From contig CAZQEC010000043.1 in the NCBI GenBank assembly GCA_964591565.1, forward strand, positions 1 through 7,739: 7,739 bases of DNA, given 5' to 3'. Positions 6,271-7,739 of this stretch are shown here, in pieces (position 1 is the stretch's first letter; each line of letters starts with the position of its first letter). Position numbers and translations under genes: made by a program. Under the pieces are notes generated by a model that saw nothing but the letters and a program-made list of their open reading frames with translations, made no database searches and had not been told where the DNA came from. The stretch comes from CAZQEC01 sp964591565 (GTDB lineage: Bacteria > Patescibacteriota > UBA1384 > CAJBMM01).

Positions 6271-6715
6271 ATCTTATGATTTGCCCGACGGAAAATTAAT
6301 TGATCATCAAAATGAGCTCAGTCGCAAGCTATCAAAAACAATCGGCGAGATAAAGCCAAACATTATTTTTGTGACCGATGTACAAGATATTCATTTAGAT
6401 CATAGTGCGCTCGGACAATCAGTCTTCTCAGCATATAATCAGATCACCACCAAGATCGATATTTTTACATATCTTATCCATTATCCCAAGTACCCACGTC
6501 CGCAGCTTTTTAATCCAAATTTATATTTGCTACCACCGGCGAAGTTTGATACTGAAAACGATGTCTGGCAAAAGTATAATTTATCCCCGACAGAAGTGGA
6601 CAAAAAAAACCAAACCGTTTTGCAATACAAAAGCCAACTGCGCACTCCATTTTTGCGCAGCTTAATGCTATCGTTTATTAGACAGAACGAATTATTTTTG
6701 AAAGCTACGCCATGA
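6271..6715 (+). CDS. PIG-L-type N-deacetylase, C-terminal part
   Basis: Continuation of the gene beginning at 5937. The frame is open from the gap edge at 6272 (SYDLPDGKL), so the TTG at 6281 is not a real start. The LPDG motif is followed by helix NELSRKLSKTIGEI, strand KPNIIFVTD and IHLDHSALG (H, D and H at 6392-6403). The second His (6401-6403) is the third zinc ligand of the family (HxDH). The tail after about 6540 has FDTENDVWQKYNLSPTEVDKK and QYKSQL, which fits the family's 'K..AL..Y.SQ' helix, and it ends in a hydrophobic-aromatic segment. The stop TGA overlaps the next ATG (ATGA, 4 nt). All three metal positions are intact across both halves, so the enzyme is predicted active. Confidence 0.9.
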
Positions 6716-7314
6716 ATTTCATCGCCGATGTTCAAAATTATGCGCAAGGATATGGTTTGATTAGCGTATTCTTAATAATGTTTATCGAAAACATGGGACT
6801 GCCGTTTCCGACCGAAATCGGTTTTTTGATCGCCCAATCACAGATTCAAAGTGGAGCCATTGGTTATTTTACCGCCATTTTGGTCATTACCGCTGGTCAA
6901 GTATGTGGCGCTACCGTCGGCTATTCAATCGGCCGGTTTGGCGACCGCAAACTTTCTCGAATATTTAAACACAACTCACGCTTGCTCACAACTCAAGAAA
7001 AATTGGTTAAGTGGTATCAAAGGTGGGGGAGTGTCACGGTCTTTGCCACTCGTTTAATTGGTTACGTACGCCCATGGTCTTCATTGGTGGCTGGGTTTTC
7101 GCGCCAACCATTTGCGCCATTTTTAATTTGGACTATGCTCGGATCACTGATTTTTAGTAGCGTCAGTTTAGTTTTCACCAAATATCTGGTTTTATTCTGG
7201 CGTCAACATCCACAGTTTCGCCTGGAGATAGTTATTGTGATATTGGTTTTATTCTTCGGCGCTGTTACGGTATCTCTAATCAAGAGTTTATATGATAAAA
7301 TTTCAGGTCACTGA
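6712..7314 (+). CDS. DedA/VTT-family membrane protein
   Basis: A 200-residue polytopic inner-membrane protein of the DedA (SNARE-associated/VTT) superfamily, of standard length. Family signatures are FIENMGLPFPTE (E26, P31, P33, E35) in the first re-entrant/TM region, GQVCGATVGYSIGRFGDR (62-79), and FATRLIGYVRPWSSLVAG (111-128) with the conserved arginines R114 and R120. Hydrophobic segments lie at about 14-42, 48-72, 136-162 and 172-190. Some bacterial DedA proteins (UptA class) translocate undecaprenyl phosphate, and others affect phospholipid distribution and membrane potential. Which applies here is not decidable. It overlaps the deacetylase stop by 4 nt and the next gene by 23 nt. With the glycosyltransferase and deacetylase upstream, a role in returning or flipping the lipid carrier of a surface glycolipid is plausible (inference). 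Confidence 0.94.
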   Translation: MNFIADVQNYAQGYGLISVFLIMFIENMGLPFPTEIGFLIAQSQIQSGAIGYFTAILVITAGQVCGATVGYSIGRFGDRKLSRIFKHNSRLLTTQEKLVKWYQRWGSVTVFATRLIGYVRPWSSLVAGFSRQPFAPFLIWTMLGSLIFSSVSLVFTKYLVLFWRQHPQFRLEIVIVILVLFFGAVTVSLIKSLYDKISGH

Positions 7315-7739
7315 AACTGAAGCGAACTTACGCTTAGATAAAGCCCTGGTTCAATTACGGCCCGAACATTCCCGCGCTCATTGGCAAGGACGAATTAATG
7401 ATGGGGAAGTAACAGTCAACGGAGTTTTGCAACCCAGTCAGTTTCTACTTAAGAGTGGGGATGTGATCGAAATTGATGAATTAAAACCAGTGCCAACGTC
7501 TTTGGACGATCGAGATTTCGAACTCAAAATTCCCATTATTTTTGAAAATGCCGACTGTTTGGTCATTAATAAACCGTCTGGCATTGTGACGCACCCAGCG
7601 CACGCGCAAACTAATGTAACTATTGCCGAATGGGCAGCGCATTACTGCAATGAAATTAAATCGGCCATATATGATCCGACAAACCCGGTTAGTGTAGCTC
7701 GGGCCGGTATTGTACACCGGTTAGATAAAAACACTTAGG
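7292..7739 (+). CDS. rluD: RluD-type 23S rRNA pseudouridine synthase, N-terminal part (3' end outside or corrupted)
   Basis: Converts uridine to pseudouridine in large-subunit rRNA (RluA/RluD family). Residues about 12-62 form an S4 RNA-binding domain: LRLDKALVQL, SRAHWQGRINDGEVTVNG, SGDVIEID. The catalytic domain begins with IIFENADCLVINKPSGIVTHP (83-102), and AGIVHRLDKNT (138-148) contains the catalytic Asp145 of the HRLDK signature. The frame then meets TAG at 7736-7738, where the family has S-G (HRLDKxTSG), with one base left in the window. A single edit (TAG to TCG, or one C inserted after 7736) restores Ser, so this is probably an end-of-contig error. The ATG at 7292 lies 23 nt inside dedA in another frame with only a weak AGAG upstream. 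RluC/RluA paralogues are alternative identities, but the S4 domain excludes RluA itself. Confidence 0.9.

Noticed and set aside
6712..7314. UGA recoded as glycine (Gracilibacteria-type code)
   Set aside because: TGA ends the deacetylase within an ATGA overlap and ends DedA at the family's normal length, so it functions as a stop here.

Overview
The window looks like a metagenome-derived bacterial scaffold. It is moderately AT-rich, densely coding and essentially all on the + strand, and it contains two 10-N joins (4091-4100 and 6261-6270). TGA acts as a normal stop, since two genes end in TGA inside or at overlaps with the next gene; this argues against the UGA=Gly lineages. Small gaps, few Shine-Dalgarno sites, overlapping genes, short intergenic repeats and divergent housekeeping proteins would fit a Patescibacteria/CPR-like genome. 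That placement is inference and has not been tested.

Left block (1-4574): the 3' two thirds of ftsZ; a divergent stand-alone TSCPD-domain-like protein with a CxxC; a classical thioredoxin behind the only strong Shine-Dalgarno; and a UvrD/Rep-type SF1A helicase fused to a C-terminal RecB-like PD-(D/E)XK nuclease with a probable 4Fe-4S cysteine set. The helicase-nuclease is split in the window by about 180-190 bp of foreign sequence plus a gap. That foreign piece, read on the minus strand, is a fragment of a penicillin-binding protein 2 with its SxxK active site. It ends in a short A-run shared with the helicase, so it is best explained as a chimeric assembly join. Removing it restores one helicase-nuclease of about 930 residues.

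Intergenic region (4575-4755): the only substantial non-coding stretch that is not assembly-derived. It holds two arrays of a degenerate heptanucleotide (GTATNAK) in opposite orientation around about 54 bp of other sequence, and an extended -10 promoter element at the right edge of the second array.

Right block (4756-7739): an apparent operon with overlapping genes (1, 4 and 23 nt). It encodes a GT4 glycosyltransferase, a membrane-anchored PIG-L-type deacetylase (split by the second gap), a DedA/VTT membrane protein and the N-terminal part of an RluD-type pseudouridine synthase. A plausible reading is that the first three make, N-deacetylate and transport or recycle an envelope glycolipid or lipid-linked sugar; the specific substrate cannot be read from the sequence. 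The RluD gene hits an in-frame TAG inside its catalytic signature two bases from the window end, most likely an end-of-contig base error.

The sequence does not show a clearly new defence or mobile system. The most unusual biology is the heptad repeat pair and the coupled GT4/PIG-L/DedA cassette. The most consequential technical observation is the PBP2 chimera.
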